In this document: positions 52,198 through 62,070 of the stretch, one piece after another
Layout: every line of letters begins with the position of its first letter
How positions within the stretch are numbered: position 1 is the first letter of the stretch
NCBI RefSeq assembly: GCF_030506325.1
Contig: NZ_CP120683.1
Coordinates: 1,302,001 to 1,366,000 of the forward strand
Length of the DNA stretch: 64,000 nucleotides
Reading direction: 5' to 3'
Source of the DNA: Tunicatimonas pelagia
Lineage (GTDB): Bacteria > Bacteroidota > Bacteroidia > Cytophagales > Cyclobacteriaceae
Notes under the pieces: model-generated
Database searches by the model: none
What the model was told of the DNA's origin: nothing
What the model saw: the letters and a program-made list of their open reading frames with translations, nothing else
Made by a program: the position numbers and the translations under genes

Positions 52198-55100
52198 CTA
52201 CGGCTGCACAATCACCCGCCGACTGACCGTTTGCCCGGCAGCGGTTACTTCCAAGGTATAGATACCCGTTGGGGTTTGAGAGACATCCAGTATCATGGTA
52301 TTTAGTCCCGATTGGGCATCGGGTAGTTGCTGGGCAAGTATCAATTCACCCATTGAACTAATAAGTCGTAACTGTATTAATTCCGCCGTTTCCAGCAGTA
52401 CCGATACCACCACTTCATTATCAGCGGGATTAGGAAAGGGAGTCTCTACCAACAATGCGTTAGCCAGCGTAAGGCACGCTCGATTATTGGATGTATCTAG
52501 CTCACTAATAGTATTCAGGTTCTCGCCAGCCTCCTCTCCCTGGATATTTACCGCAGCACAGATATACTCTACCGGATTCTGCTGATTACGAACACCCGCC
52601 AACGTGGTCTGTAACGGATAATTTAAGCTCTGACCGGGTAACAGTACTTTGTCAATCTGCTCAGTAAGTGCTACCACATCGCCCAACTGCACCAGTACTT
52701 CTAAATCTGACACAGCCAGTGTACCCTGATTTTCTACGGATAAAACAAACTGCGGTGAAGCGCCGTCTCTCTCCAGTCGTAGCAACTCCCGGACCGCCAC
52801 ATCCAGCGTAGGGTTGACCACCTCAATGGTCTGTCGGGTAGTATCTGAACAGCCAACCTCGTTCAGTACAATCAGCTCCAGCTCATACGCACCCCGTTCG
52901 TTAAGGGTGAACGAAGGAGCAGCTTCTTCCGACACCAACTCATCGTTGATTTTCCACTGGGCTTGGGCGTAGTCAGTAGATAAATTGGTGGGGTTAAGGA
53001 TTAGTGGTGCCCCACCCGATAGCTGCGCTACTTCAAAAGCTGCCACCGGAGCCGCTTGAACCACAATGGTGCTATCCCGGGAAAAAGTACAGCCCGCTTC
53101 GGTTTCTAGATTTAACGTAACGGGAAATTCTCCCGCTTCCGAAAATACGACAGTGGGTGAGTTTTCAAATACTGTCCCAACGGAAGCAACGTTCCAGGTA
53201 TACTGCGTGGCTTCCCAGCCATTTAGACTACTCTGATTCTCCAAGGCAATTGGCTCGCCTACGCAACCCGTAGGAGCGGCAAACTGAACCTGGGGTAAGG
53301 CTCGCACCTCAACCAACTGGCTTACTAGAGCGTTACAGCCCGACGAAGCAAAGGCGGTAAGCGATACCTCGTAAGTGCCAGCCTCAGGAAACGGATAGGT
53401 AACCGCTTCATCGGTAAAGTTCTCACCGTTGACTGTCCAGAGACGCTGAACGATGATCTCTCCCTCTACCACGGTAGAGTTATCCTCGAACCGATACAAA
53501 AACAGATCGGACTCAGTAGGGCAAACGCGGTTGGCAGTAAATACCGGGCTAACCGGACTTTCTACTATCACCTCCTGCGTTGAAGTAGCCACACACCCTC
53601 CACTGGACTGGGTAGTTAGCGATACGGTATACGTGCCCGCGCTAGGGTAAGAGTAGGATGGGTTCCGAACATCAGATATGCCGACTCCATCACCAAAGTC
53701 CCAGTTCCAAGCAATAATATTGGCATTGCTGCCCGCCGTAGTAGTGTCCGTAAAGAGCGTAACTGCCCCCGCGCAAGCTACGTCCGATGTAAAACCCACC
53801 GTAGGCTGCTCATAAACCGTAACCATTTGGGTAAAAATATTGGCGCACCCCGTAGAAGTATTAGCGGTTAAAGCCACGTTGTACGTTCCGGCTTCAGCAA
53901 AAGTATACTCCACGGCTTCCGCCGATAGGGTTTCTAATGTTCCCCCATCGCCAAAGCTCCATACATAATCTGTAATATCATCTCCACCCGATTGATTTTC
54001 TAAGGTGATAACCTCACCCGCACAGAGCTGTGGGGGTAGTGCAAAGTCTACCGTAGGTCCCTGAATTACATTGACCATCGTTTCAAACGTCTCAGTACAG
54101 CCGGGAATGCTAGCGGCTAATCGCAAGGTTTTACTTCCTCCTTCCTCAAACACGATACTGGGATTAGCTTCTTCCGATACCAGTTCCCCATCTACCAGCC
54201 ACTGGTAGGTAATTAAACTATCTGCATCCGCCCCCTTAGCATCGGTCAGATTATTTAGGGCAATAGCCCCGTTGGTACAGATTTGACCCGCCGGAAGGGA
54301 AAATTCTGGGTCAGGCGACTCGTAGATGGAGACTTCTTTGGTAAGCCGTTGCCCACAGCCATTGTCGGATTCTACTGCAAGAGTTACTTCGTAAGTGCCG
54401 GGGGTAGGGAAGTCATAAGTAGTAGTTTCACCTGATCGAGCTTCGCTATTGATTATCCAGTCAGCGGAAGAGAGTGTTTGATCGGCCAATGCTGAAACGG
54501 TGCTAGTACTTCCTATACATTGACTGCTCAGTTGAAAGTCTACGATGGGGGCTTGGTTTTCAGTGACGGTAATGAATTGGGTGGTATCATCGCTATTGCC
54601 AAATTCATCGTAGGCGGTTAATTCAATCAGATACTCTCCGGAAGAATTAAAGGACAAGTTGCTCGGTACAACATCATTAGAAGATTCTTGACTGGCATTA
54701 CACAAATTTGGAAAGTTAATTCCGTAAATTGTTCCCGGTATTTTAATAGAAAACAACTTCCAATTAGATTGGTATTTTATGAGAGACAAGCCCCAGGACT
54801 GATCCGGCATACCCAAATTGCCCAGATTGTTCCAGGTAGGGTTATTCTCTATCCCATCCTCGAAGTCTAGTCTAAAAAGATTACCGTTTTGCCAAGATTG
54901 AACAAAAGCATATACACTTTCTCCTTCTTTGGTTAGGGATATGCCAGAGATAAATCTCCTACTTACATCATTTCCAATATTTATTCCTGTTATCTGCGGA
55001 GCATTGTTTATGCCATTTTCGTAAGCTAGTCTACGAATCCGGGCATTTCTATCACGATACTCCGTCACGAACCCATACCAAATACCCTTATCTTTGATAA

Positions 55101-55797
55101 AACTGATCCCTGCCATAATTCTGCTAGTTAGCAGGAAGCTGTTTAATGCGGGAGAATTTGTGATGGAATTACCAAAATCTAGACTTGCAATAGTTCCATT
55201 CCCGTTGTTTGCAACATGAAGAACTAAATTACTGCCATCTCGGGTAAGAGCTGCATCAACGGGGCTACTTATAACATTTTGGTTTACTAATTCAATTGTA
55301 GGAAAGTTAGTAAGTAGGTTACCAAAAAATAATTTAAATAGTGAAGATGTCTCAGTGTCTACCAACAACCCATACCAACTCCCACTCTCTCTTATTAAAG
55401 ACAAAGAAATGGGTTGGCTCAATAATGAACCTATATTCCCTAAGTCTACAATAGTGGGGACGTTATCGGGGCTATCGCCGAAATCCAGTCTGATTAATCT
55501 ACTATTATCCCGGCTAGGAACAAAGCCAAAAAAACTTCCGCCACTTTCAACAACTGTAATATTATTTGTTCTATCTAATAAAGCTGAATTTACAACTTCA
55601 CCCGCAGATGGTGGTAAAGCTAAGTCCCCTGTACAAAAATCCCAAGCATAGGTAGTTGCATTACTACTATTATTTTGTAGAAGGATGTTTTCATCTATAC
55701 ATGCGCGTTCTGGTAAGCCAAAATCAGCTTGAGGCAACTGGGCAAAGCTGACCATTACATGAAGAGTGCCAAAAATAGAGAGGGTAAGCTTACGCAT
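52198..55797 (-). CDS. Multi-PKD secreted protein with T9SS sorting domain
   Basis: 1199 aa with signal peptide (to FAQ, residue 19). Residues about 60-380 look like a propeller of repeated strands (SLSLIRESGSWYGLLVD, ISFIKDKGIWYGFVTEY, ISLTKEGESVYAFVQSW). PKD domains run from about 380 to 1000 (YAWDF, WSFGDGGTLE, WNWDFGDGVG, YTWNVASVG). The last 80 residues are a type A T9SS signal: FPNPADNEVVV, IQLRLISSMGELI, LDVSQTPTGIYTLEV, VSRRVIVQP. It should be exported by the type IX system and attached to the surface. Confidence 0.9.
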   Translation of the reverse strand: MRKLTLSIFGTLHVMVSFAQLPQADFGLPERACIDENILLQNNSSNATTYAWDFCTGDLALPPSAGEVVNSALLDRTNNITVVESGGSFFGFVPSRDNSRLIRLDFGDSPDNVPTIVDLGNIGSLLSQPISLSLIRESGSWYGLLVDTETSSLFKLFFGNLLTNFPTIELVNQNVISSPVDAALTRDGSNLVLHVANNGNGTIASLDFGNSITNSPALNSFLLTSRIMAGISFIKDKGIWYGFVTEYRDRNARIRRLAYENGINNAPQITGINIGNDVSRRFISGISLTKEGESVYAFVQSWQNGNLFRLDFEDGIENNPTWNNLGNLGMPDQSWGLSLIKYQSNWKLFSIKIPGTIYGINFPNLCNASQESSNDVVPSNLSFNSSGEYLIELTAYDEFGNSDDTTQFITVTENQAPIVDFQLSSQCIGSTSTVSALADQTLSSADWIINSEARSGETTTYDFPTPGTYEVTLAVESDNGCGQRLTKEVSIYESPDPEFSLPAGQICTNGAIALNNLTDAKGADADSLITYQWLVDGELVSEEANPSIVFEEGGSKTLRLAASIPGCTETFETMVNVIQGPTVDFALPPQLCAGEVITLENQSGGDDITDYVWSFGDGGTLETLSAEAVEYTFAEAGTYNVALTANTSTGCANIFTQMVTVYEQPTVGFTSDVACAGAVTLFTDTTTAGSNANIIAWNWDFGDGVGISDVRNPSYSYPSAGTYTVSLTTQSSGGCVATSTQEVIVESPVSPVFTANRVCPTESDLFLYRFEDNSTVVEGEIIVQRLWTVNGENFTDEAVTYPFPEAGTYEVSLTAFASSGCNALVSQLVEVRALPQVQFAAPTGCVGEPIALENQSSLNGWEATQYTWNVASVGTVFENSPTVVFSEAGEFPVTLNLETEAGCTFSRDSTIVVQAAPVAAFEVAQLSGGAPLILNPTNLSTDYAQAQWKINDELVSEEAAPSFTLNERGAYELELIVLNEVGCSDTTRQTIEVVNPTLDVAVRELLRLERDGASPQFVLSVENQGTLAVSDLEVLVQLGDVVALTEQIDKVLLPGQSLNYPLQTTLAGVRNQQNPVEYICAAVNIQGEEAGENLNTISELDTSNNRACLTLANALLVETPFPNPADNEVVVSVLLETAELIQLRLISSMGELILAQQLPDAQSGLNTMILDVSQTPTGIYTLEVTAAGQTVSRRVIVQP

Positions 55798-55815
55798 TAC
55801 AATCTAGAGTTAGAT

Positions 55816-56952
55816 TTAGCAAGTTACGACCTTCGCGTAGAGGTTGGCTAATTTTCTAACTGTGTTTTCAGCGGAAAACTTACATCTGACGTAAGAAATA
55901 CTACTTTGAGAGAAACGCTTTCGTATCCTTTCATCTTCGGCGAGTAGCAGCATAGCTTTTGCCCCGGCTTCGGCATCCCGATTAGGGATTAGATAGCCCG
56001 ACTCACCATCCTCGAATAATTCGGCAGGCCCACCAGAATTGGTGGCAATCAGAGGAACACCTGATGCCAAGGCTTCCAAACAAGTCATAGAGAATGATTC
56101 GGACTCGGAGAAGTTGAGAAAAATATCAGCTTTTTTTAACTCCTCAGCTACGTTGGAAGTAGCCTCGCCAAATTCCACCACTGGGTATATTTCTAAAGCT
56201 TGAGCATGTTGCTTTAAGCGCTCTATATACTGTTTATTCTTATCTAGTCCCATATCGCCTCCCACAAAACGAAGACGTAGTTTAGAGTTTTTTCGATAAG
56301 CCTTGGCAAAAGCATTTAACGCTATATCTTGCCCTTTGCCAGGAATATAGTGGGCTAAATGCAGTAACCTGATAACGTCGTTTTCTTTTCGTTCCGAACG
56401 AGGTGGTGGCGAGGGAAATGAAGATAGACAGTCGTAAATAACCTGTAGTTTAGCATGAGAAAACAAACAGTTCTTTACTGCCTCAGATACGCAAATGATA
56501 TACTCACTGGACACTAGATTTAGTTTCATCCAAAACTTTACTAATAGAGCCGGAAAACGGTTAGGCATGAACCGGACGTGAGTTAGCAACACAAACTTTC
56601 CCCCGGCAGCTTTTGCCATTACCCCTACTAAATTATAGAAGTCGTTCATGTGGACAATATCTGCCTTATGCTCTCGCACTAGCTTATTCAGCCGGAAGGC
56701 ATTGATTAGCAAGGTAGGGAAATACAAAAGAAGGTTGATTGGCTTTTTACTGATCTCTCGGAAAGGTAAAGTTTCTACCGCGAAGCCCGCCTGACTAACC
56801 CGGTTTACTAGCTGACTTTTTTGAGGTAAGATAAATAAGAAACGGTATTCAGTTTGGGCATAACAGGCGTAGTTGAAGATAGAATTAAAAGCCCCAGTAG
56901 TATCTATTGAATTCTCGACGATGAGAACCGTTGGTTTTAGCTGACTCACCAT
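55816..56952 (-). CDS. GT4-family glycosyltransferase
   Basis: 378 aa, no signal peptide. N-terminal domain begins PTVLIVENSIDTTGAFNSIFN. The C-terminal domain has the GT4 signature E-x7-E in SESFSMTCLEALASGVPLIATNSGGPAELF. Transfers a sugar from a nucleotide donor to a growing surface polysaccharide. It is the last gene of the cluster and ends 18 nt before the start of the PKD gene, so may be a read-through neighbour. Confidence 0.9.
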   Translation of the reverse strand: MVSQLKPTVLIVENSIDTTGAFNSIFNYACYAQTEYRFLFILPQKSQLVNRVSQAGFAVETLPFREISKKPINLLLYFPTLLINAFRLNKLVREHKADIVHMNDFYNLVGVMAKAAGGKFVLLTHVRFMPNRFPALLVKFWMKLNLVSSEYIICVSEAVKNCLFSHAKLQVIYDCLSSFPSPPPRSERKENDVIRLLHLAHYIPGKGQDIALNAFAKAYRKNSKLRLRFVGGDMGLDKNKQYIERLKQHAQALEIYPVVEFGEATSNVAEELKKADIFLNFSESESFSMTCLEALASGVPLIATNSGGPAELFEDGESGYLIPNRDAEAGAKAMLLLAEDERIRKRFSQSSISYVRCKFSAENTVRKLANLYAKVVTC

Positions 56953-56955
56953 ATT

Positions 56956-57297
56956 CTACGAGTTTCTTACTTGAGCAATCAGCTCGGTGAGTTCCTTATC
57001 GGTTAGTGAGCTAACTTCAGATTTATCGTAGATACTCAGTAATGAAAGTAGGGTAAGCTCTTTAGACTCTTCTACCAAATAGGTAATCACTCGTGCGCCA
57101 CCGCTTTTACCTTTACCTTTGCTTTTAATAGCCAATCGAACTTTATAGCACTTCCTTCCTAGAGAAGTACCACTTTTAGGGTGGCTTTGTAACTCTTCTC
57201 GTAAATCTCGTAAGTCGGATGGCAGAGAAGGGTATTTTTTAAACAATCGTTTTAAATCCTTCTCAAATCGTTGAGTAGCAACAATCTTACAGCTCAT
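56956..57297 (-). CDS. RelE/ParE-like toxin
   Basis: 113 aa with the RelE-type outline: ATQRFEKDLKRLFKKYPSLPSDLRDLREEL, then KVRLAIKSKGKGKSGGARVITYLV and LTLLSLLSIYDKSEV. Such toxins cleave mRNA on the ribosome. It overlaps the antitoxin gene upstream by 11 nt, a classical toxin-antitoxin layout. The cassette is inserted between two glycosyltransferase genes. Confidence 0.8.
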   Translation of the reverse strand: MSCKIVATQRFEKDLKRLFKKYPSLPSDLRDLREELQSHPKSGTSLGRKCYKVRLAIKSKGKGKSGGARVITYLVEESKELTLLSLLSIYDKSEVSSLTDKELTELIAQVRNS

Positions 57298-57505
57298 CCA
57301 ATAGCTGATCTAAGCTCTTCAATTCTTTTTTTCCATCTTGGTGTGCTTTCACTTCCTGAAATGCTTCCTGTAGGTCTGATTTTACCCGTAATAATTGTTT
57401 TAGCTTTTCATTTTCTTGTGTCAAAAGCTTCCAATCCTCGTAGGGAACTTGTACTGCCATTCGCTTCCCTTTTTCGTCAGTCAGATATTTTACTTCGCTT
57501 TCCAT
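57287..57505 (-). CDS. Antitoxin partner of the RelE-like toxin
   Basis: 72 aa, acidic C-terminus with many Glu/Asp, charged helices (KLLTQENEKLKQLLRVKSDLQEAFQEV). The N-terminus YLTDEKGKRMAVQVPYEDWKLL is typical of type II antitoxins paired with RelE-like toxins. It precedes and overlaps the toxin gene. Confidence 0.75.
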   Translation of the reverse strand: MESEVKYLTDEKGKRMAVQVPYEDWKLLTQENEKLKQLLRVKSDLQEAFQEVKAHQDGKKELKSLDQLLDEL

Positions 57506-57520
57506 CGCTATATTTTTTGC

Positions 57521-57715
57521 TTATTGATACTCCTTAAAATCATCCAAAGGCTCACCAAAGTCGGGTAGCATCTCGAAGGTTCCTTTGCCACTACCGAATT
57601 GCGGACTAGGGCGACGATTATGTTTCTGCTCTAAAAACTCGATAAAATCTAGCACCTGTGCTTGCTGGGCAGACTCAAGATTTTTTACCTTTTCTAAGAT
57701 TATCTGATCTTCCAT
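57521..57715 (-). CDS. DUF2281-type small protein
   Basis: I chose ATG 57715 (64 aa). Helical N-terminus (MEDQIILEKVKNLESAQQAQVLDFIEFLEQKH) matches DUF2281, usually an antitoxin-like partner. Its C-terminal SGKGTFEMLPDFGEPLDDF is also typical. It starts the three-gene cassette, 15 nt before the antitoxin, without a matching VapC-like toxin. Confidence 0.72.
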   Translation of the reverse strand: MEDQIILEKVKNLESAQQAQVLDFIEFLEQKHNRRPSPQFGSGKGTFEMLPDFGEPLDDFKEYQ

Positions 57716-57766
57716 TTCTAAGCTACGTCTGTTATCCAAGATACAACAACTCTCTGACAAAGAAAA

Positions 57767-58996
57767 TTACATCCGCTCAATCAGATCAAACCACCGCTGG
57801 GCAATCTTCTCTTGGCTAAATTCTTCCATGCGGTATTGGGCAGCATTTGCTTTAACTTTTGCCAGTTCAGGCTTTTCCAGCAATCGAACAATTATATCTA
57901 CCCACTGGTCTATAGCCGACTGGCTTTCCAACATCGGCATCAACCAGCCGTAGGGAGTTTCTTCCAACTTAGTAGTTTGGTAGGTAACATCGGTGCCGGG
58001 GGCTAATAGTTCGCGCGGCCCGGTGGGGCAATCGGTGCTGATAACGGGGGTGCCGCAGATCATGGCCTCAGCGAGAGAATTACCAAAACCTTCCCACAAA
58101 GAAGTGAAGAGAAATAGTGCCGACTTGCGTAAATACTTATAGGGATTACATTGATAGTCTAAGAAATACACATCGTACTGATTGGTACAAGTTTGATTAG
58201 ACTTTAAAGAAAATGTGCTTAAACCTAACTCCGTAGCTGTCTCTATCAATTGTTCATATAAGATACCATCTCCTACTAATACAAGCTTGCATGCCTTTAT
58301 GTCAAGTACTCTTCTGAAGACAGTAAGTAGCGTATTGTGATCTTTCTGAGGATGTAATCTACTACTGGTGATTAAAATAGGAGAAGAATCAAAAATTCCA
58401 GCTACATTTTCATCACCAATATCTTCTTTTGAACCGTCTATAACTTTTTTTATATCGTAGAAATTGTAGACAGTTTTTATCTTACTTTCGTTCTGCCAAA
58501 AGTTTTTTATCATTTCGTTTTTCAAGCCTTCACTTAGCGTTATTATTTTATCTGCGAAGCTATACAATACCGGTATCAACAATCTTTTACGGATAAAACC
58601 TATTGTTCCATTTATCTCTTTGTCGTGCATTTTAGATCCTCTTATGCTGATAAAAGTCTTACTTGTATAAGAGGAAAGGATATTGATGTAGTTTGCCCCC
58701 TCTAGAAAACTAATACAAACTATTGGCTTATACTGCTTTTTAAGCTTATACAAATTCCTGCATCTTTGAAAGAACAAGAAAGCCTTATGTAGTAAATTTT
58801 TTCCACCTCCTATCTTGAGGTCAATAACTTTGGCGTTGGGGTAAAATACTATCTTGCTTTCTCTGTTAAATATAACGACATATACCCGATAGCGACTTGA
58901 CAGCAAGTTAGCGATGTTAGCAACACTTCTCTGCGCTCCACCAAAGTCTAACGAAGGGGTAATGATAAATACAGTATCTGAAACTTGAGATTTCAT
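57767..58996 (-). CDS. GT4-family glycosyltransferase
   Basis: 409 aa. GT4 layout: N-terminal PSLDFGGAQRSVANIANLL, central ILITSSRLHPQKDHNTLL, and the signature SLWEGFGNSLAEAMICGTPVISTDCPTGPREL. Overlaps the upstream GT2 gene by 4 nt. Member of the surface-polysaccharide operon. Confidence 0.92.
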   Translation of the reverse strand: MKSQVSDTVFIITPSLDFGGAQRSVANIANLLSSRYRVYVVIFNRESKIVFYPNAKVIDLKIGGGKNLLHKAFLFFQRCRNLYKLKKQYKPIVCISFLEGANYINILSSYTSKTFISIRGSKMHDKEINGTIGFIRKRLLIPVLYSFADKIITLSEGLKNEMIKNFWQNESKIKTVYNFYDIKKVIDGSKEDIGDENVAGIFDSSPILITSSRLHPQKDHNTLLTVFRRVLDIKACKLVLVGDGILYEQLIETATELGLSTFSLKSNQTCTNQYDVYFLDYQCNPYKYLRKSALFLFTSLWEGFGNSLAEAMICGTPVISTDCPTGPRELLAPGTDVTYQTTKLEETPYGWLMPMLESQSAIDQWVDIIVRLLEKPELAKVKANAAQYRMEEFSQEKIAQRWFDLIERM

Positions 58997-59898
58997 TTAC
59001 TTATCGCTCTAACCAATACCTTTTTAGTGACCGCCAAGAATCGATTAGTGAAGATAACCATAGGGGCTTGCCTAAATGCTTTCAATAGGTATTCCTGGGC
59101 TTCGTAAGATTGGTAGTTTATTATATAAATCAGTGCTATGAACGAATACTTTTTAGCAATAAACCTATTAAATTCCTTTTGGTACCTTCTTAGGAATACT
59201 TTATCTCGTAGTAGCTCGTCTATGATTTCAAGCGTACCAACACGATAAAACTCAGGATTTATATTTCGAAGACTGCGTTCACCATGTTCACAGACCACAC
59301 TTGTTACCGTATTGTCCACATGGATGAAAGCTCTTGCTGCCAACCTTAACCAGAGGCAATGATCTTCACTAGTAATAGCCACCTTACTGTTGATAAATCT
59401 GACCTCTTTTAACAAGCTTTGCCGTATAACTACTGCATTGCAGCTAAATACATTGTCACGAATCAAATATGAGTTGATATTAGTAGGGATATTATTATGA
59501 GTAGCAATAATTTTTTCGTGTTCATCTATTACTTCATAACCTAAATGTATAATCTCTACTTTTCTCGTTACAATTAATTTTTGGGCAGCTGCTAAATGAT
59601 TTGGATAGTAGTAGTCATCCGAATCTAAAAAACATACGTAATCTCCTTGTGCATGATTTATACCAAAATTGCGGGCAATATTTCTTTCCTCGTTTTCTTT
59701 CTTAAAATAGCGAATACGATCATCTTCAATATTCTTTACCACTGCTTCGGTATCATCGGTACTTCCATCGTCTACAATAATTAACTCAAAATTCCCGTAG
59801 GTTTGAGCAAGTACCGACTTGATTGCCCGAGGAAGCGTATTTGCCCGATTGTAGGTAGGGATTATGATTGAGAAAAGTACGTTCACTTTGCTAATCAC
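58993..59898 (-). CDS. GT2-family glycosyltransferase
   Basis: 301 aa. N-terminal GT-A fold: FSIIIPTYNRANTLPRAIKSVLAQTYGNFELIIVDDGSTDDTE, then GDYVCFLDSDDYY giving the metal-binding DxD. Adds sugars to surface glycan. Four nucleotides separate it from the pyruvyltransferase gene upstream. Confidence 0.93.
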   Translation of the reverse strand: MISKVNVLFSIIIPTYNRANTLPRAIKSVLAQTYGNFELIIVDDGSTDDTEAVVKNIEDDRIRYFKKENEERNIARNFGINHAQGDYVCFLDSDDYYYPNHLAAAQKLIVTRKVEIIHLGYEVIDEHEKIIATHNNIPTNINSYLIRDNVFSCNAVVIRQSLLKEVRFINSKVAITSEDHCLWLRLAARAFIHVDNTVTSVVCEHGERSLRNINPEFYRVGTLEIIDELLRDKVFLRRYQKEFNRFIAKKYSFIALIYIINYQSYEAQEYLLKAFRQAPMVIFTNRFLAVTKKVLVRAISK

Positions 59899-59902
59899 TA
59901 AG

Positions 59903-61051
59903 TTAGAGCGTATTTAATAATTTCTTTACTGAAGCGTCAATCTGCTTCTTATTTTCGCATAAGTCTACCTGTAAACTATCTAAGTAGTCAGGATAGTTAC
60001 CAACCATCTTTTGTACAGCTGGTACTATATCAGTCGGGCAAAACGGGGGCGCAATTAGGCTTGATGAACGCAGTAGCATCTTGCTTACTTCTTCTAACTT
60101 TAGCGTAACACCCAAACAGATAGAAGGCACTCCCAAACAAGCCCCAATAATAGCTCCATGAGCCCGCGCCGTAATAATTAGATGCTGCTTTCGTAGCAAA
60201 AAAAGAAATTGCTCCAGCGAATACTTGTTAGGGTTCCAGGCGATAACTTTTCCTTGAAAAAAACCCTGATATCTTTGGTCATAACCTTCCTGAAAAGAGA
60301 AGAATGATACTTCGTAACCATCTTGCTCTAGTTGCTTAACTACCTGCTTTATATTTTTAAAATAAATATCGTTGTTTTCGTGCCAGTCTAGTAGTATGAC
60401 ACCGATATTTCGGGGATCTGTGCTTTTGTTAACTGTTAGGCTTGGGGGTAACCAGTAGTCTGATAGGAAAGCAATATCAGTAGTACGATAGTAGTTACTG
60501 GCGAAGCCAGTAGTTTTCAGAAAGTTCATACTGGCTTCGTCTCTTACGAATAGCTCATCGTATGAGCCAAGTTCCGACACTTTTCTTACGTAACTTGGTG
60601 AGCTCTTTCTGAACGGCCCAATACTCAACCCGAATCCTACACGGCGGTCAAAACTGATCGGGGAGGGCTTGTTAGCTCTCTCGCGAACACTGTTTTCCAG
60701 TTGCCTAATGCGTTGTGGCGATAGCCGTCTAGCTACTGCATTTAAAGCGATATATTGCCAGTTTCCGTAGCTATGATCTTTATATATCCCCCCTCCCCCA
60801 TTGAATAGCAGATCGTAATGGCTTTGATCTGTCCAATCTACTAGTGGAAGTTCATTTTCTAAGAGTGCCCGGATATAGTGGTTGAACCTTGCTGTGTCGG
60901 TGAAATTGGGGTTATTGGGAGTGTTTTCTGAAAAGATAGAGATACTAGCATCAGGATACTTCTCCTTCAAAATCGTATAGGATACCTTCATCAAAATATC
61001 GTCTCCTAAGTTGCCGAAGCCGTAGTAGCCTTTGAGTAGTATTCGTTTCAT
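59903..61051 (-). CDS. Polysaccharide pyruvyl transferase family protein
   Basis: 382 aa. Begins GYYGFGNLGDDILM and has the C-terminal block TARAHGAIIGACLGVPSICLG, typical of this family, which adds pyruvate ketals to sugars in capsular or wall polysaccharide. Overlaps the GT10-like gene by 4 nt, so it is translationally coupled. Confidence 0.85.
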   Translation of the reverse strand: MKRILLKGYYGFGNLGDDILMKVSYTILKEKYPDASISIFSENTPNNPNFTDTARFNHYIRALLENELPLVDWTDQSHYDLLFNGGGGIYKDHSYGNWQYIALNAVARRLSPQRIRQLENSVRERANKPSPISFDRRVGFGLSIGPFRKSSPSYVRKVSELGSYDELFVRDEASMNFLKTTGFASNYYRTTDIAFLSDYWLPPSLTVNKSTDPRNIGVILLDWHENNDIYFKNIKQVVKQLEQDGYEVSFFSFQEGYDQRYQGFFQGKVIAWNPNKYSLEQFLFLLRKQHLIITARAHGAIIGACLGVPSICLGVTLKLEEVSKMLLRSSSLIAPPFCPTDIVPAVQKMVGNYPDYLDSLQVDLCENKKQIDASVKKLLNTL

Positions 61052-62040
61052 GATAATGCTAAAGCTCTACTGATTCTCTTTTTGTAATAGGAAAGCTGGT
61101 CAGTAATCGTGATACGTTTGGGTATGGGATTAGCTGGTATTGACCTTTCTCTCTTTTCATTTAAAAACTGCTCATTAGTATTCTTCTGAATCAGAGCAGA
61201 GATTGCAGGGAAAAATTGATGTTTATTCAGTATTATATTTCTGGCTTCGCTAATAGCATCTATCCTTTTTTCCCATTCGTCACCATTGATAGTATCCAAT
61301 ATTGTCCGTAAGGCTTGCTCTGGTTTATTGATGTCTATTCTGACAAAGCTTTCTCTCGGTAAAAAAGCCTCCAAATTTGGTGCTCCCCAGTAGAATGGCA
61401 AGCAGTATGACAAAAGACAATCTGCAATTTTTTCACTCCAATAATTTTGGTGGCTAAAGTTTTCAATCGCCATTGCATATTTATAAGGAAATAAAACATC
61501 AAATTTATCATTGACTTCTATAAACCCTTTGCCAAAGATATCCATTACCACACTCTTTGTTAGTAAGTAGTCTTTAAAATTCATTCTTGCTACCTGCCCC
61601 TTCAAATTCCTCTGATTACTAGTTACCCACGTAATCCTATTATGACCCTTGGCTAACTTTGCTTCAGATAGTTTTAGATTAGTTAATTCGTCATATGATT
61701 TAAATACCATCCAGGGTATGAGAGGATGAGTTCTCTCTACTGTAGTATTTGGACAATCATAATAGGAAAACACGTTATCAAAATGCTTAAAAGAATTGAT
61801 AAAATATCGGTTACGTATTATTGGTGGCTCATGACTTATTAGCCAAGTATATCTGCATCTGACTTTAATATGCTTTTTTGGATTTTTAAAAATAATGAGG
61901 TAATCACACTCGTCAACTTCTTCATCGGTAAACTCAATGTTATCCCAAATACCACTTGCGTGCGGAGTTTGAGCAAACAGGTTTAAGCGTTCAGGGTATC
62001 CCCAATCTTTAACGACTCTTACTAAAGTTTTTGATTTCAA
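61048..62040 (-). CDS. GT10-like (fucosyltransferase-type) glycosyltransferase
   Basis: 330 aa. The C-terminal part shows the GT10 core: FPYKYAMAIENFSHQNYWSEKIADCLLSYCLPFYWGAPNLEAFLP, with the conserved Glu and the Tyr/Asn motif; the N-terminal half is divergent. GT10 enzymes transfer fucose alpha-1,3/1,4 to glycans. Donor sugar is inferred from family only. Confidence 0.72.
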   Translation of the reverse strand: MKSKTLVRVVKDWGYPERLNLFAQTPHASGIWDNIEFTDEEVDECDYLIIFKNPKKHIKVRCRYTWLISHEPPIIRNRYFINSFKHFDNVFSYYDCPNTTVERTHPLIPWMVFKSYDELTNLKLSEAKLAKGHNRITWVTSNQRNLKGQVARMNFKDYLLTKSVVMDIFGKGFIEVNDKFDVLFPYKYAMAIENFSHQNYWSEKIADCLLSYCLPFYWGAPNLEAFLPRESFVRIDINKPEQALRTILDTINGDEWEKRIDAISEARNIILNKHQFFPAISALIQKNTNEQFLNEKRERSIPANPIPKRITITDQLSYYKKRISRALALS

Positions 62041-62070
62041 CTTAGCTTACAGTAACTTTTATAAACTGAA

